Source of the DNA: Candidatus Blautia stercorigallinarum
Lineage (GTDB): Bacteria > Bacillota > Clostridia > Lachnospirales > Lachnospiraceae
DNA length: 35,110 bases
Direction of reading: 5' to 3'
Assembly (NCBI GenBank): GCA_019112785.1
Contig: DXIQ01000020.1
Span: forward strand, 1-35,110
Shown here one piece after another: positions 24,312-31,186 of the stretch (position 1 is its first letter; every line of letters begins with the position of its first letter). The notes under the pieces were generated by a model. It saw nothing but the letters and a program-made list of their open reading frames with translations. It ran no database searches and was not told the DNA's origin. Both the position numbers and the translations under genes were made by a program.

Positions 24312-24345
24312 ATAAGAGGAGGTCTTAATACAGGGCCCCTCTTAT
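24312..24345 (+). promoter_or_regulatory. Leader hairpin before the GH25 muramidase gene
   Basis: ATAAGAGG (24312-24319) and CCTCTTAT (24338-24345) are perfect inverted copies. The structure ends 4 nt before the AAAGGAGG SD (24350-24357), so it could affect translation. No T-run follows, so it is not a terminator. No convincing promoter was found in the rest of this 200-nt gap apart from that of ssrA. Confidence 0.4.
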
Positions 24346-24362
24346 CAGAAAGGAGGAAAGAT

Positions 24363-25451
24363 ATGGCTTTAAATGGAATTGATGTCTCTCGTTATCAGGG
24401 AGCTATAGACTGGGATCAGGTGAAAAAGGCAGGAATCTCATTTGCCATGCTCCGGGGCGGATACGGGCAGAATAATGTTGACCCATATTTCCATCAAAAT
24501 GCGGCAGCCTGTCAGAGGCTTGCCATTCCCTTTGGGATTTACTGGTTTTCCTATGCCTATACGATCCAGATGGCGGTCCGGGAAGCGGAGTACTGCATTG
24601 CCCTGGCAAAGCAGTACAAGATCACCTGGCCTCTTGCTTTTGATCTGGAATATGATACGGTCCGTTACGGAGCCCAGAACGGAGTTACCATCGGGAAAAC
24701 CCTGGCGACAGATATGACTATTGCTTTCTGTGAAAAAGTTAAATCCGCGGGATATATACCAATGTATTATACCAATCTGGACTATTACCGGACTATGTTC
24801 GATACGGGACGTCTGCCTTATGATCTCTGGTTTGCACAATATGCTTCGGCACCTTCTATCACCGGTATGGCTATGTGGCAGTATACTTCCACAGGAAAAG
24901 TCCCGGGAATTTCCGGAGACTGTGATAAGAATTATAGTTATAAAGACTATGGGAAAGGAACCGCCAAACCGGGACCTGCGCCTTCTGTTCCAAAAGAATA
25001 TACGGTCCGGCCGGGAGATACGCTTTCGGGAATCGCCGCCCGGTTCGGCACTACAGTAAGCCAGCTGGCGGCGCTGAATGCTATTGCGGATCCTGATAAG
25101 ATCTATGCCGGACAGGTACTGCGTCTTACCGGCAGCCCCTCCCAGGATCAGAACATCTATACGGTAAAAGCAGGGGATACGCTTTCGGGGATCGCCGCTA
25201 GATTCGGTACCACCTATCAGGTTCTTGCACAGCTGAACGGGATCTCTGATCCTGACAGGATCTACCCTGGCCAGACCCTGAGGATCCCCTCTGGCGCTCA
25301 GGCTTCTGCTCAGTATTATACTATCCGCCCCGGAGATACCCTTTCGGGGATCGCCGCCCGGTTTGGAACCACAGTGCGAAGACTTCAGGAACTGAATCAG
25401 ATTTCAGATCCAAATAAAATCTATGCCGGAAACAGGATCCGGATCTCTTAA
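24363..25451 (+). CDS. GH25 muramidase with three LysM repeats
   Basis: A 362-residue peptidoglycan hydrolase. Residues 4-198 form a GH25 lysozyme domain: [13 protein letters not shown] at the N-terminus, with Asp7, and the catalytic pair Asp94/Glu96 in LAFDLEYD. A Pro-rich linker (about 200-210) leads to three LysM domains at about 212-256, 265-308 and 318-361, each with [14 protein letters not shown] and KIYAG or RIYPG motifs. The DNA of the three LysM units is also highly similar, pointing to recent duplication. No signal peptide or membrane anchor precedes the catalytic domain, as in phage endolysins, but no phage genes surround it. AAAGGAGG lies 5 nt before the ATG. It could act in wall turnover or lysis; the export route is not evident. 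Confidence 0.93.
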   Translation: MALNGIDVSRYQGAIDWDQVKKAGISFAMLRGGYGQNNVDPYFHQNAAACQRLAIPFGIYWFSYAYTIQMAVREAEYCIALAKQYKITWPLAFDLEYDTVRYGAQNGVTIGKTLATDMTIAFCEKVKSAGYIPMYYTNLDYYRTMFDTGRLPYDLWFAQYASAPSITGMAMWQYTSTGKVPGISGDCDKNYSYKDYGKGTAKPGPAPSVPKEYTVRPGDTLSGIAARFGTTVSQLAALNAIADPDKIYAGQVLRLTGSPSQDQNIYTVKAGDTLSGIAARFGTTYQVLAQLNGISDPDRIYPGQTLRIPSGAQASAQYYTIRPGDTLSGIAARFGTTVRRLQELNQISDPNKIYAGNRIRIS

Positions 25452-25461
25452 TTTCCGGACA

Positions 25462-25502
25462 GAAAAAACTCAGAGGCAGAAACTGATCTGTCTGCCTCTG
25501 AG
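25462..25502 (-). terminator. Intrinsic terminator of the small lipoprotein gene
   Basis: A perfect 12-bp stem: CTCAGAGGCAGA (25469-25480) with TCTGCCTCTGAG (25491-25502), 10-nt loop. On the minus strand it is followed by TTTTTT (25468-25463). On the plus strand no T-run follows, so it mainly serves the minus-strand gene, though it may stabilise the GH25 mRNA end. Confidence 0.88.
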
Positions 25503-25560
25503 GAGTAATTAGGGAAAGCGTATCAGGAGATAAGGAGCCATCTTAAGGCTTACCGGCACA

Positions 25561-26073
25561 TCAGGATTCCAGATTTTCTATGATTTCAGAAATATTGCTG
25601 ATGTCCAGATAGCTGACCAGCCCCTGATCGTCCGTCTGAGCGGTTCCCTGTATATCTATAGTATCTGCGCCTGATTCGGACTCCAGGTTAAGTGTGCCGC
25701 TGATCTCATAAGTATCCTGGTCTTTTTGGATATCCAGATCCTCCAGATCCATTTCTTTATGGGCTTCATAAGCTTTTGCCGGTATTTCATAAAAAGCCAT
25801 TCCTGTGAAAGAGGCGTACCCTTCTTCTGTCATATCTTCTTTGAACCTTTCCTCTACCCATTGGGGAAGGCCGGTGGAGGTGACAGAATCCGAGGCAGCC
25901 TGGCCATCTGTCTGGCGTAAAGCCTCATATTGAGAATCATCCAGGTCTTCAAAAAGATTCTCCACCACGTCTTTTACATTTTCCTTTCCACTGTCATTTC
26001 CGCCGGAACCGCAGCCTGCCAGAACCAGACATAAAAGAACTCCGCCGGAAAGTAAAATTTTACTTTTTCTCAT
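25561..26073 (-). CDS. Small lipoprotein of unknown function
   Basis: 170 residues. A lipoprotein signal peptide ends in LVLAGC (Cys21), followed by a Gly/Ser/Asp tether. The mature part is acidic and has no recognised catalytic motif. A helical start (ENVKDVVENLFEDLDDSQYEAL) is followed by alternating hydrophilic beta-like segments (YEISGTLNLES, IDIQGTAQ), so an NTF2-like or similar small alpha/beta fold is possible but unproven. GGGGTGG precedes the ATG. It has its own promoter and terminator and is divergent from the two-component genes. Confidence 0.85.
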   Translation of the reverse strand: MRKSKILLSGGVLLCLVLAGCGSGGNDSGKENVKDVVENLFEDLDDSQYEALRQTDGQAASDSVTSTGLPQWVEERFKEDMTEEGYASFTGMAFYEIPAKAYEAHKEMDLEDLDIQKDQDTYEISGTLNLESESGADTIDIQGTAQTDDQGLVSYLDISNISEIIENLES

Positions 26074-26149
26074 AATGTTCCACCCCGCTCTCTTAAAGCT
26101 GTATGCCTTCCGCTGCCGGAAGGTATCTTTTCCTTTTTCCTATATAATG

Positions 26150-26178
26150 ATTATAAGGGAGTGCAGGATCTATTACAA
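26150..26178 (-). promoter_or_regulatory. Promoter of the small lipoprotein gene
   Basis: On the minus strand TTGTAA (26178-26173), 17-nt spacer, perfect TATAAT (26155-26150), about 80 nt before the start codon. The leader contains a small CCTTCC/GGAAGG hairpin (26107-26124). Confidence 0.6.
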
Positions 26179-26190
26179 TATATAATAGAA

Positions 26191-26285
26191 GTAAAACCAT
26201 AATTTTTACATAGGGAGTCGGGTTTTCATTAGAAAGGATATCGGTATTCTTTCTTCTTGACAGAGAAATTTTCCTAGAATATCCT
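26191..26285 (+). promoter_or_regulatory. Promoter region of the two-component system
   Basis: TTGACA (26257-26262), a 17-nt spacer, and TATCCT (26280-26285) lie about 70 nt before the response regulator ATG. A second -10-like TATAGT is at 26325-26330 without a good -35. GTAAAA (26191-26196) and TTTTAC (26204-26209) form an inverted repeat between the divergent promoters, a possible regulator site. Nothing else recognisable lies in this 281-nt gap. Confidence 0.5.
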
Positions 26286-26354
26286 AATAGGAGAAACGTT
26301 CACATTTCGGACAAATTTCTTTGATATAGTAAAGAAAAAGGAGCGGATAAGACT

Positions 26355-27029
26355 ATGGATAAGTGTAAGATATTAGTAGTAGATGATGAAAGCAGGATGC
26401 GCAAACTGGTCCGGGATTTTCTGGTGAAACAGGATTTTGAGGTTCTGGAAGCAGGAGACGGAGAGGAAGCTTTGGATATTTTTTATGAAGTAAAGGATAT
26501 CTCGCTGATCATTCTGGACGTGATGATGCCCAAAATGGACGGCTGGGAAGTTTGCAGGGAGATCCGGAAGGATTCGAAGGTGCCTATTATCATGCTTACG
26601 GCCAGAGGAGACGAGAGAGACGAGCTTCTGGGTTTTGAACTGGGAGTAGATGAGTATATCTCAAAGCCTTTCAGTCCCAAGATCCTGGTGGCCAGAGTGG
26701 AGGCTATCCTGAGGAGGACCAACGCCAGAGGCGCGGAGGATATCCTGAAGGCAGGGGGGATTGAGATCAACAAATCCGCCCATATTGCCACGATTGACGG
26801 GAAACCTATGGAGCTGAGCTATAAGGAGTTTGAGCTTCTTACTTATTTTATGGAAAACCAGGGGATCGCCCTGTCCAGGGAGAAGATCCTGAATTCCGTC
26901 TGGAACTATGATTATTTTGGGGACGCCCGTACCATTGATACTCATGTGAAAAAGCTCAGGAGCAAAATGGGAAAAAAGGGAGAATATATCAAGACTATCT
27001 GGGGTATGGGATATAAGTTTGAGGTGTGA
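26355..27029 (+). CDS. OmpR/PhoB-family response regulator
   Basis: 224 residues. An N-terminal receiver domain (about 5-118) has the acidic pair Asp10/Asp11, phospho-acceptor Asp55 in LIILDVMMP, Thr82 and Lys104. The C-terminal winged-helix DNA-binding domain (about 128-222) carries FELLTYFMENQGIALSREKILNSVW, RTIDTHVKKLRSK and GMGYKFEV. AAAGGAG lies about 10 nt before the ATG. The sensor kinase gene follows after 3 nt, so the pair is cotranscribed. The signal and target genes are unknown; the neighbouring lipoprotein gene and the ung leader contain repeat motifs that could be sites. Confidence 0.95.
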   Translation: MDKCKILVVDDESRMRKLVRDFLVKQDFEVLEAGDGEEALDIFYEVKDISLIILDVMMPKMDGWEVCREIRKDSKVPIIMLTARGDERDELLGFELGVDEYISKPFSPKILVARVEAILRRTNARGAEDILKAGGIEINKSAHIATIDGKPMELSYKEFELLTYFMENQGIALSREKILNSVWNYDYFGDARTIDTHVKKLRSKMGKKGEYIKTIWGMGYKFEV

Positions 27030-27032
27030 TCC

Positions 27033-28541
27033 ATGAAATTTATGAGAAAATTTATGGGAAAATCTATACGGAACCGGCTGGCAGTGACCTTTATCGGCAT
27101 GATGGCCCTTTTTATGATCATTATTTTGCTGCTTAATACTTTCTTTCTGGAAAGAGTTTATACCATCACCAGAGAAAAATGCATTTATCATACTTACAAT
27201 ACCATCAATGAGGCAGATTCCTATGATATCCTAAATACGCCTGATTTCGGAAACTATCTTCTGGAAAATAATCTTTCAGTAGTGATCCTGGATAAGGATT
27301 CCTCCCGTATACTTTACCATTTCGCAAAGGATGCAGAGAATATGAGGGATCGGCTGCTCTTTGGGATTCCCCTGAATCTGGAAGGAGATCAGCAGATCCT
27401 GAATTCAACGGATCAGTATATACTGGAGCGAAGGGTTAATACACAGAGTATTACAGACTCTATCAATATGTTTGGAGATTTGGATAATGGAGATTCTTTT
27501 CTTATCACTACCCCTATAGAGAGCCTTAAGGAAAGCGCCAGGATTTCTAATATGTTTTATTTATCTATCGGAGTGGTGATGATCCTGTTAAGCTCTGCGG
27601 CAGTCCTTCTTCTCTCAGAAAGGATCACAAAACCTCTCCACCGTCTGTCCGAGCTTTCTAAGGAGATGGCAAATCTGAATTTCAGTGTAAAGTATGACAG
27701 CCCAAGCCAGGATGAGGTGGGGGTTCTGGGAAATAATCTGAATATTATGTCCGAGGAACTGGAGCGGACGATTTCAGAACTGAAAACAGCCAATAATGAG
27801 CTGCAGAAGGATATCGAGAAAAAGACCCAGGTGGATGAAATGCGGAAGGAATTCCTTTCTAATGTGTCCCATGAACTGAAGACTCCTATCGCCCTGATCC
27901 AGGGCTATGCGGAAGGGCTCCAGGAATGTATCAATGATGATCCGGAGAGCCGGGAGTTTTACTGTGACGTGATCATTGACGAAGCAGGCAAGATGAACAA
28001 TATGGTGAAGAAGCTCCTGACCTTGAACCAGCTGGAATTTGGCAATGACCAGGTGACCATGGAACGTTTTAATATTACAGAGCTGATCCGGGGAGTAGTG
28101 AATTCTTCCCAGCTGCTGGCTTCCCAGAAGGAAGCGCAACTGCGGTTTGTGCAGCGGGATCCGGTATATGTCTGGGGGGATGAGTTTAAGATCGAGGAAG
28201 TAGTGACCAACTATGTTTCCAACGCTTTGAACCATGTGGATTATGATAAAAAAATCGAGGTAAAGATCCTTCAGAAAAGAGATCTGGTAAGGGTGTCCGT
28301 ATTTAATACAGGGGATCCTATCCCTCAGGAAGATCTGGACAAGATCTGGATCAAATTTTATAAAGTGGATAAAGCCAGGACCAGAGAGTACGGAGGCAGC
28401 GGTATCGGTCTGTCTATTGTTAAGGCTATTATGGACAGCATGCATCAGAAATGCGGCGTGATCAACTATGACAACGGCGTAGAATTCTGGTTTGAACTCC
28501 AGAGCGCCGGGCCGGCGGAAATTTCGATCTTCCCAAATTAA
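27033..28541 (+). CDS. Sensor histidine kinase
   Basis: 502 residues. Membrane helices at about 15-38 (LAVTFIGMMALFMIIILLLN) and 171-194 enclose an extracellular sensor of about 130 residues with no recognised family. A HAMP domain (about 195-247) and short coiled coil lead to the HisKA domain, with phospho-acceptor His280 in FLSNVSHELKTPIALI. The ATPase domain has the N-box (EVVTNYVSNALNHV), the G1 FNTGDPIP and the G2 GGSGIGLSIVK. GAGGTG at the end of the response regulator gene serves as SD. Together they form a standard two-component system. Confidence 0.94.
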   Translation: MKFMRKFMGKSIRNRLAVTFIGMMALFMIIILLLNTFFLERVYTITREKCIYHTYNTINEADSYDILNTPDFGNYLLENNLSVVILDKDSSRILYHFAKDAENMRDRLLFGIPLNLEGDQQILNSTDQYILERRVNTQSITDSINMFGDLDNGDSFLITTPIESLKESARISNMFYLSIGVVMILLSSAAVLLLSERITKPLHRLSELSKEMANLNFSVKYDSPSQDEVGVLGNNLNIMSEELERTISELKTANNELQKDIEKKTQVDEMRKEFLSNVSHELKTPIALIQGYAEGLQECINDDPESREFYCDVIIDEAGKMNNMVKKLLTLNQLEFGNDQVTMERFNITELIRGVVNSSQLLASQKEAQLRFVQRDPVYVWGDEFKIEEVVTNYVSNALNHVDYDKKIEVKILQKRDLVRVSVFNTGDPIPQEDLDKIWIKFYKVDKARTREYGGSGIGLSIVKAIMDSMHQKCGVINYDNGVEFWFELQSAGPAEISIFPN

Positions 28542-28610
28542 AGAAGGAAAAAGGCCGGGAGCATATCTGCAGGAATGGTAAGGAACAGGCCGGGCATGGA
28601 ACCTTCATAC

Positions 28611-28656
28611 AAAATTTGCAGGAAAATTTGCATTTTCGGTAGTATTCTGTTAAACT
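28611..28656 (+). promoter_or_regulatory. ung promoter with two direct repeats at the -35 region
   Basis: TTGCAT (28628-28633), a 17-nt spacer, and TAAACT (28651-28656). AAAATTTGCA occurs twice, at 28611-28620 and 28623-28632, 12 nt apart start to start; the second copy overlaps the -35 box. Such tandem direct repeats are typical binding sites for OmpR/PhoB regulators, and one is encoded just upstream. Confidence 0.55.
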
Positions 28657-28681
28657 AATGAGATGGAAAATATAAGCGGAT

Positions 28682-28746
28682 CATAGGCCTGGCTGTGTAT
28701 TTATGATATTTCGTGAAAGAGAGCCGGCCCTATGGCCGGCTTTTTT
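28682..28746 (+). promoter_or_regulatory. Transcription attenuator in the ung leader
   Basis: A strong terminator, AGCCGGCC (28722-28729) with GGCCGGCT (28734-28741) and a six-T run (28741-28746), lies directly against the ung SD (AGGAGG, 28747-28752). Upstream, CATAGGCCTGGCT (28682-28694) is complementary to the terminator's 5' arm and loop (AGCCGGCCCTATG, 28722-28734) except for one bulge on each side. The two structures exclude each other, as in terminator/antiterminator switches. Confidence 0.6.
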
Positions 28747-28760
28747 AGGAGGATAAAAAT

Positions 28761-29444
28761 ATGCCGCCTTTACAGGGACAATGGCTGGAGGCTTTAAAGC
28801 CGGAATTTAAGAAACCTTATTATAAAGAATTATTTACAAAGGTGGGGCAGGAGTATCAGAGAAGAAAGATCTTTCCTGCTCCAGATGACATTTTTAATGC
28901 TTTTCATCTGACACCTCTGGATCAGGTGAAGGTGGTGATCCTGGGACAGGATCCTTATCACAATGACGGGCAGGCCCATGGTCTGTGCTTTTCGGTAAAG
29001 CCGGATGTGGAGATCCCCCCGTCTCTGGTGAATATTTATCAGGAGCTTCATGATGACTGCGGCTGTTATATCCCGGACAATGGTTATCTGGTGAAATGGG
29101 CCCGGCAGGGAGTGCTGCTCCTGAACACAGTGCTGACCGTCCGTGCCCATCAGGCAAATTCCCACAGAGGTATCGGCTGGGAGGAATTTACCGATGCGGC
29201 CATCCGGGTCCTGAACGAGCAGGACAGGCCTATCGTTTTTATGCTCTGGGGCAGACCGGCACAGATGAAGAAAGCCATGCTGAACAATCCCAGGCATCTG
29301 ATACTGGAAGCGCCTCATCCCAGCCCTTTGTCGGCTTTCCGGGGATTTTTCGGCTGCAGACATTTCAGTAAAGCCAATGCTTTTCTTACAGAGCATGGAC
29401 TGGAGCCTATTGACTGGCAGATAGAAAACAGACAGGGGAACTAG
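28761..29444 (+). CDS. ung: Uracil-DNA glycosylase
   Basis: Removes uracil from DNA to start base excision repair. 227 residues, normal for family 1 UNG. The catalytic water-activating motif GQDPYHNDGQAHGL has Asp64, and the DNA-intercalating loop HPSPLSAFRGFFG has His186. LLLNTVLTVRAHQANSH and FMLWGRPAQMK are also conserved. AGGAGG (28747-28752) is 8 nt before the ATG and immediately follows a terminator hairpin, so expression likely needs read-through. The flippase gene follows after 5 nt. Confidence 0.97.
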   Translation: MPPLQGQWLEALKPEFKKPYYKELFTKVGQEYQRRKIFPAPDDIFNAFHLTPLDQVKVVILGQDPYHNDGQAHGLCFSVKPDVEIPPSLVNIYQELHDDCGCYIPDNGYLVKWARQGVLLLNTVLTVRAHQANSHRGIGWEEFTDAAIRVLNEQDRPIVFMLWGRPAQMKKAMLNNPRHLILEAPHPSPLSAFRGFFGCRHFSKANAFLTEHGLEPIDWQIENRQGN

Positions 29445-29449
29445 CCTAT

Positions 29450-31105
29450 ATGGAAAAGAAAAATGACAATACCTTATTGAAAAATGCTTCCTTTCTCATG
29501 GTAGCGGCTCTGGTATCCAAGATCATCGGCCTGATCTATAAGAGCCCGCTGTCCGCTACGTTAGGAAATGAAAGTTTTGGCTGCTTTAGTTTTGCCCAGA
29601 ACGTATATCTGATCCTTTTGATGATCGCTTCCTACAGCATCCCCCAGGCAGTGTCAAAGATCATGGCGGAGCGGATCGCATTTAAACGTTACAGAGACGC
29701 CCAGAGGATCTTTAAAGGAGCCCTCCTCTATGCAGTGATCGTAGGGGGAGTTGTAGCCGTATTCTGTGTGGTGGGAGCGCCGATCCTTATACCTGACAGT
29801 ATGGCAAATGCAAGACTGGCGCTTCAGTTCCTTGCGCCTACCATCTTTCTCTCCGGAATTCTGGGAGTTTTCCGTGGATACTTCCAGGCATACCGGAATA
29901 TGCTGCCCACTTCTCTGTCCCAGATTTTTGAGCAGATCGCGGTGGCTGTAGTGGCCCTGGCCATGGCAAATTTCATGGTAAATTATTTTGCAGATGCGGA
30001 TACCGACGTGCTCAGAAGCTGGAGCGCAGCGGGAGCCACTATGGGAACCGGAGCGGGAGTTGCCACAGCGCTGCTTTTTATGCTGCTGGTGTACTGGGTG
30101 AACCGGAAAGTCATACAGAAAAAGATCCAGAGAGACACAGTTTCAGTAAATGAAAGTTATTCTTCTGTGATGAAGAATATCGTTCTGATCGTATCCCCCA
30201 TCATTCTCAGCTCCTTCCTGTATAATGTAAATACTTATCTGAACAGCCGGATCTATTCCCAGGTGTCCGGATTTAAAGGAATGGAGAGCAGTCTTATCGA
30301 GGGACTGTATGCAGAGTGCGGATACTTTATGACTTTGATCAATATTCCTCTGACTCTGGCAAGTACAGCGCCTACTTCCATGCTTCCGGAAGTTTCCGGC
30401 GCTTATGCTACAGGAAATATCAAAGAAGCAAAAGAGAAGATCAACAAGGCTACCTGGCTGAGTATGTTTATTTCCATTCCCTGTTCTGTGGGACTGTTTG
30501 TTCTGGCAGGGCCCATCACCAGCCTGCTGTTCCCTGCCACAGACGGAGTGGCAGGCTATCTGATGATGCTGGGAGTGATCACAGTGATCATGAACGGAAT
30601 GTCCAATATCTCCAACGGAGTTCTCCAGGGGATCGGAAAAGCTCATTTGCCGATGATCCATGCGGCCATCGCTCTAGTGATCGACGTTATAGTCATGCTG
30701 GTGCTGATGTTTGCCACAGATCTGGGAATTTACAGTGTAGTCATTGCCATGATCGTATATGCTCTGGTGATGTGTATCTTAAACCATATGTCCATGCGGA
30801 AAGAGCTGGATTACAGAAATCCCTGGAAGGAAGCCTATCTTATGCCATTCCTGGCTTCCCTGCCGATGGGGGCCGCCGCTTTCCTGATCTATCGGGGCGT
30901 CCATGCTCTTACCAGAAGCATACCCGGGGGAAACCTTATCGCCCTTGCGCCGGCCATCGCCATTGGCGCCTGCATTTACTTCCTGATCTACCTGCTGATA
31001 TCAGATCCCAAGGCGGAGGATCTGGCAGGACTTCCGGGAGGCAGAAAGCTGGTGGAGATCGGAAGAAAGCTGCATATTATAAAAGACCATTCCGGAGATA
31101 AATAA
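29450..31105 (+). CDS. Polysaccharide/lipid flippase, SpoVB/MurJ-like (MATE-related)
   Basis: 551 residues with about 14 membrane helices. The N-terminus (LLKNASFLMVAALVSKIIGLIYKSPLSATLG) matches the opening helix of the SpoVB/MurJ/polysaccharide exporter group. The central IPLTLASTAPTSMLPEVSGA and later NGMSNISNGVLQGIGKAHLPM are typical of SpoVB-like proteins. Members flip lipid-linked sugar precursors such as lipid II or carry out spore-cortex functions; which applies here cannot be read from sequence. The SD is weak (AGGGGAAC about 11 nt upstream), and coupling to ung (5-nt gap) is likely. A bidirectional terminator follows. Confidence 0.88.
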   Translation: MEKKNDNTLLKNASFLMVAALVSKIIGLIYKSPLSATLGNESFGCFSFAQNVYLILLMIASYSIPQAVSKIMAERIAFKRYRDAQRIFKGALLYAVIVGGVVAVFCVVGAPILIPDSMANARLALQFLAPTIFLSGILGVFRGYFQAYRNMLPTSLSQIFEQIAVAVVALAMANFMVNYFADADTDVLRSWSAAGATMGTGAGVATALLFMLLVYWVNRKVIQKKIQRDTVSVNESYSSVMKNIVLIVSPIILSSFLYNVNTYLNSRIYSQVSGFKGMESSLIEGLYAECGYFMTLINIPLTLASTAPTSMLPEVSGAYATGNIKEAKEKINKATWLSMFISIPCSVGLFVLAGPITSLLFPATDGVAGYLMMLGVITVIMNGMSNISNGVLQGIGKAHLPMIHAAIALVIDVIVMLVLMFATDLGIYSVVIAMIVYALVMCILNHMSMRKELDYRNPWKEAYLMPFLASLPMGAAAFLIYRGVHALTRSIPGGNLIALAPAIAIGACIYFLIYLLISDPKAEDLAGLPGGRKLVEIGRKLHIIKDHSGDK

Positions 31106-31170
31106 AAAAGAGACAATCCTTTAGAGAATTGGGACTTTAAAAAGTCTATTCTCAGGATTGTCTCTTTTTT
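31104..31170. terminator. Bidirectional terminator between flippase and activase genes
   Basis: A perfect 17-bp outer stem: AAAAAAGAGACAATCCT (31104-31120) with its reverse complement at 31154-31170. GAGAA/TTCTC and GGACTT/AAGTC extend it inwards. U-runs occur on both strands. The left arm begins within the flippase stop codon. Confidence 0.93.
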
Positions 31171-31186
31171 ATTTCTATATGGCTGC

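Noticed and set aside
25005-25450. Three similar DNA segments resembling a repeat array
   Set aside because: They are LysM-coding repeats inside the muramidase gene in a constant frame, not CRISPR or tandem intergenic repeats.
30316-31101. 261-codon open frame on the plus strand within the flippase gene
   Set aside because: It is the alternate frame of the flippase; its Ser/Arg/His-rich composition and lack of hydrophobic patterning mark it as a shadow.
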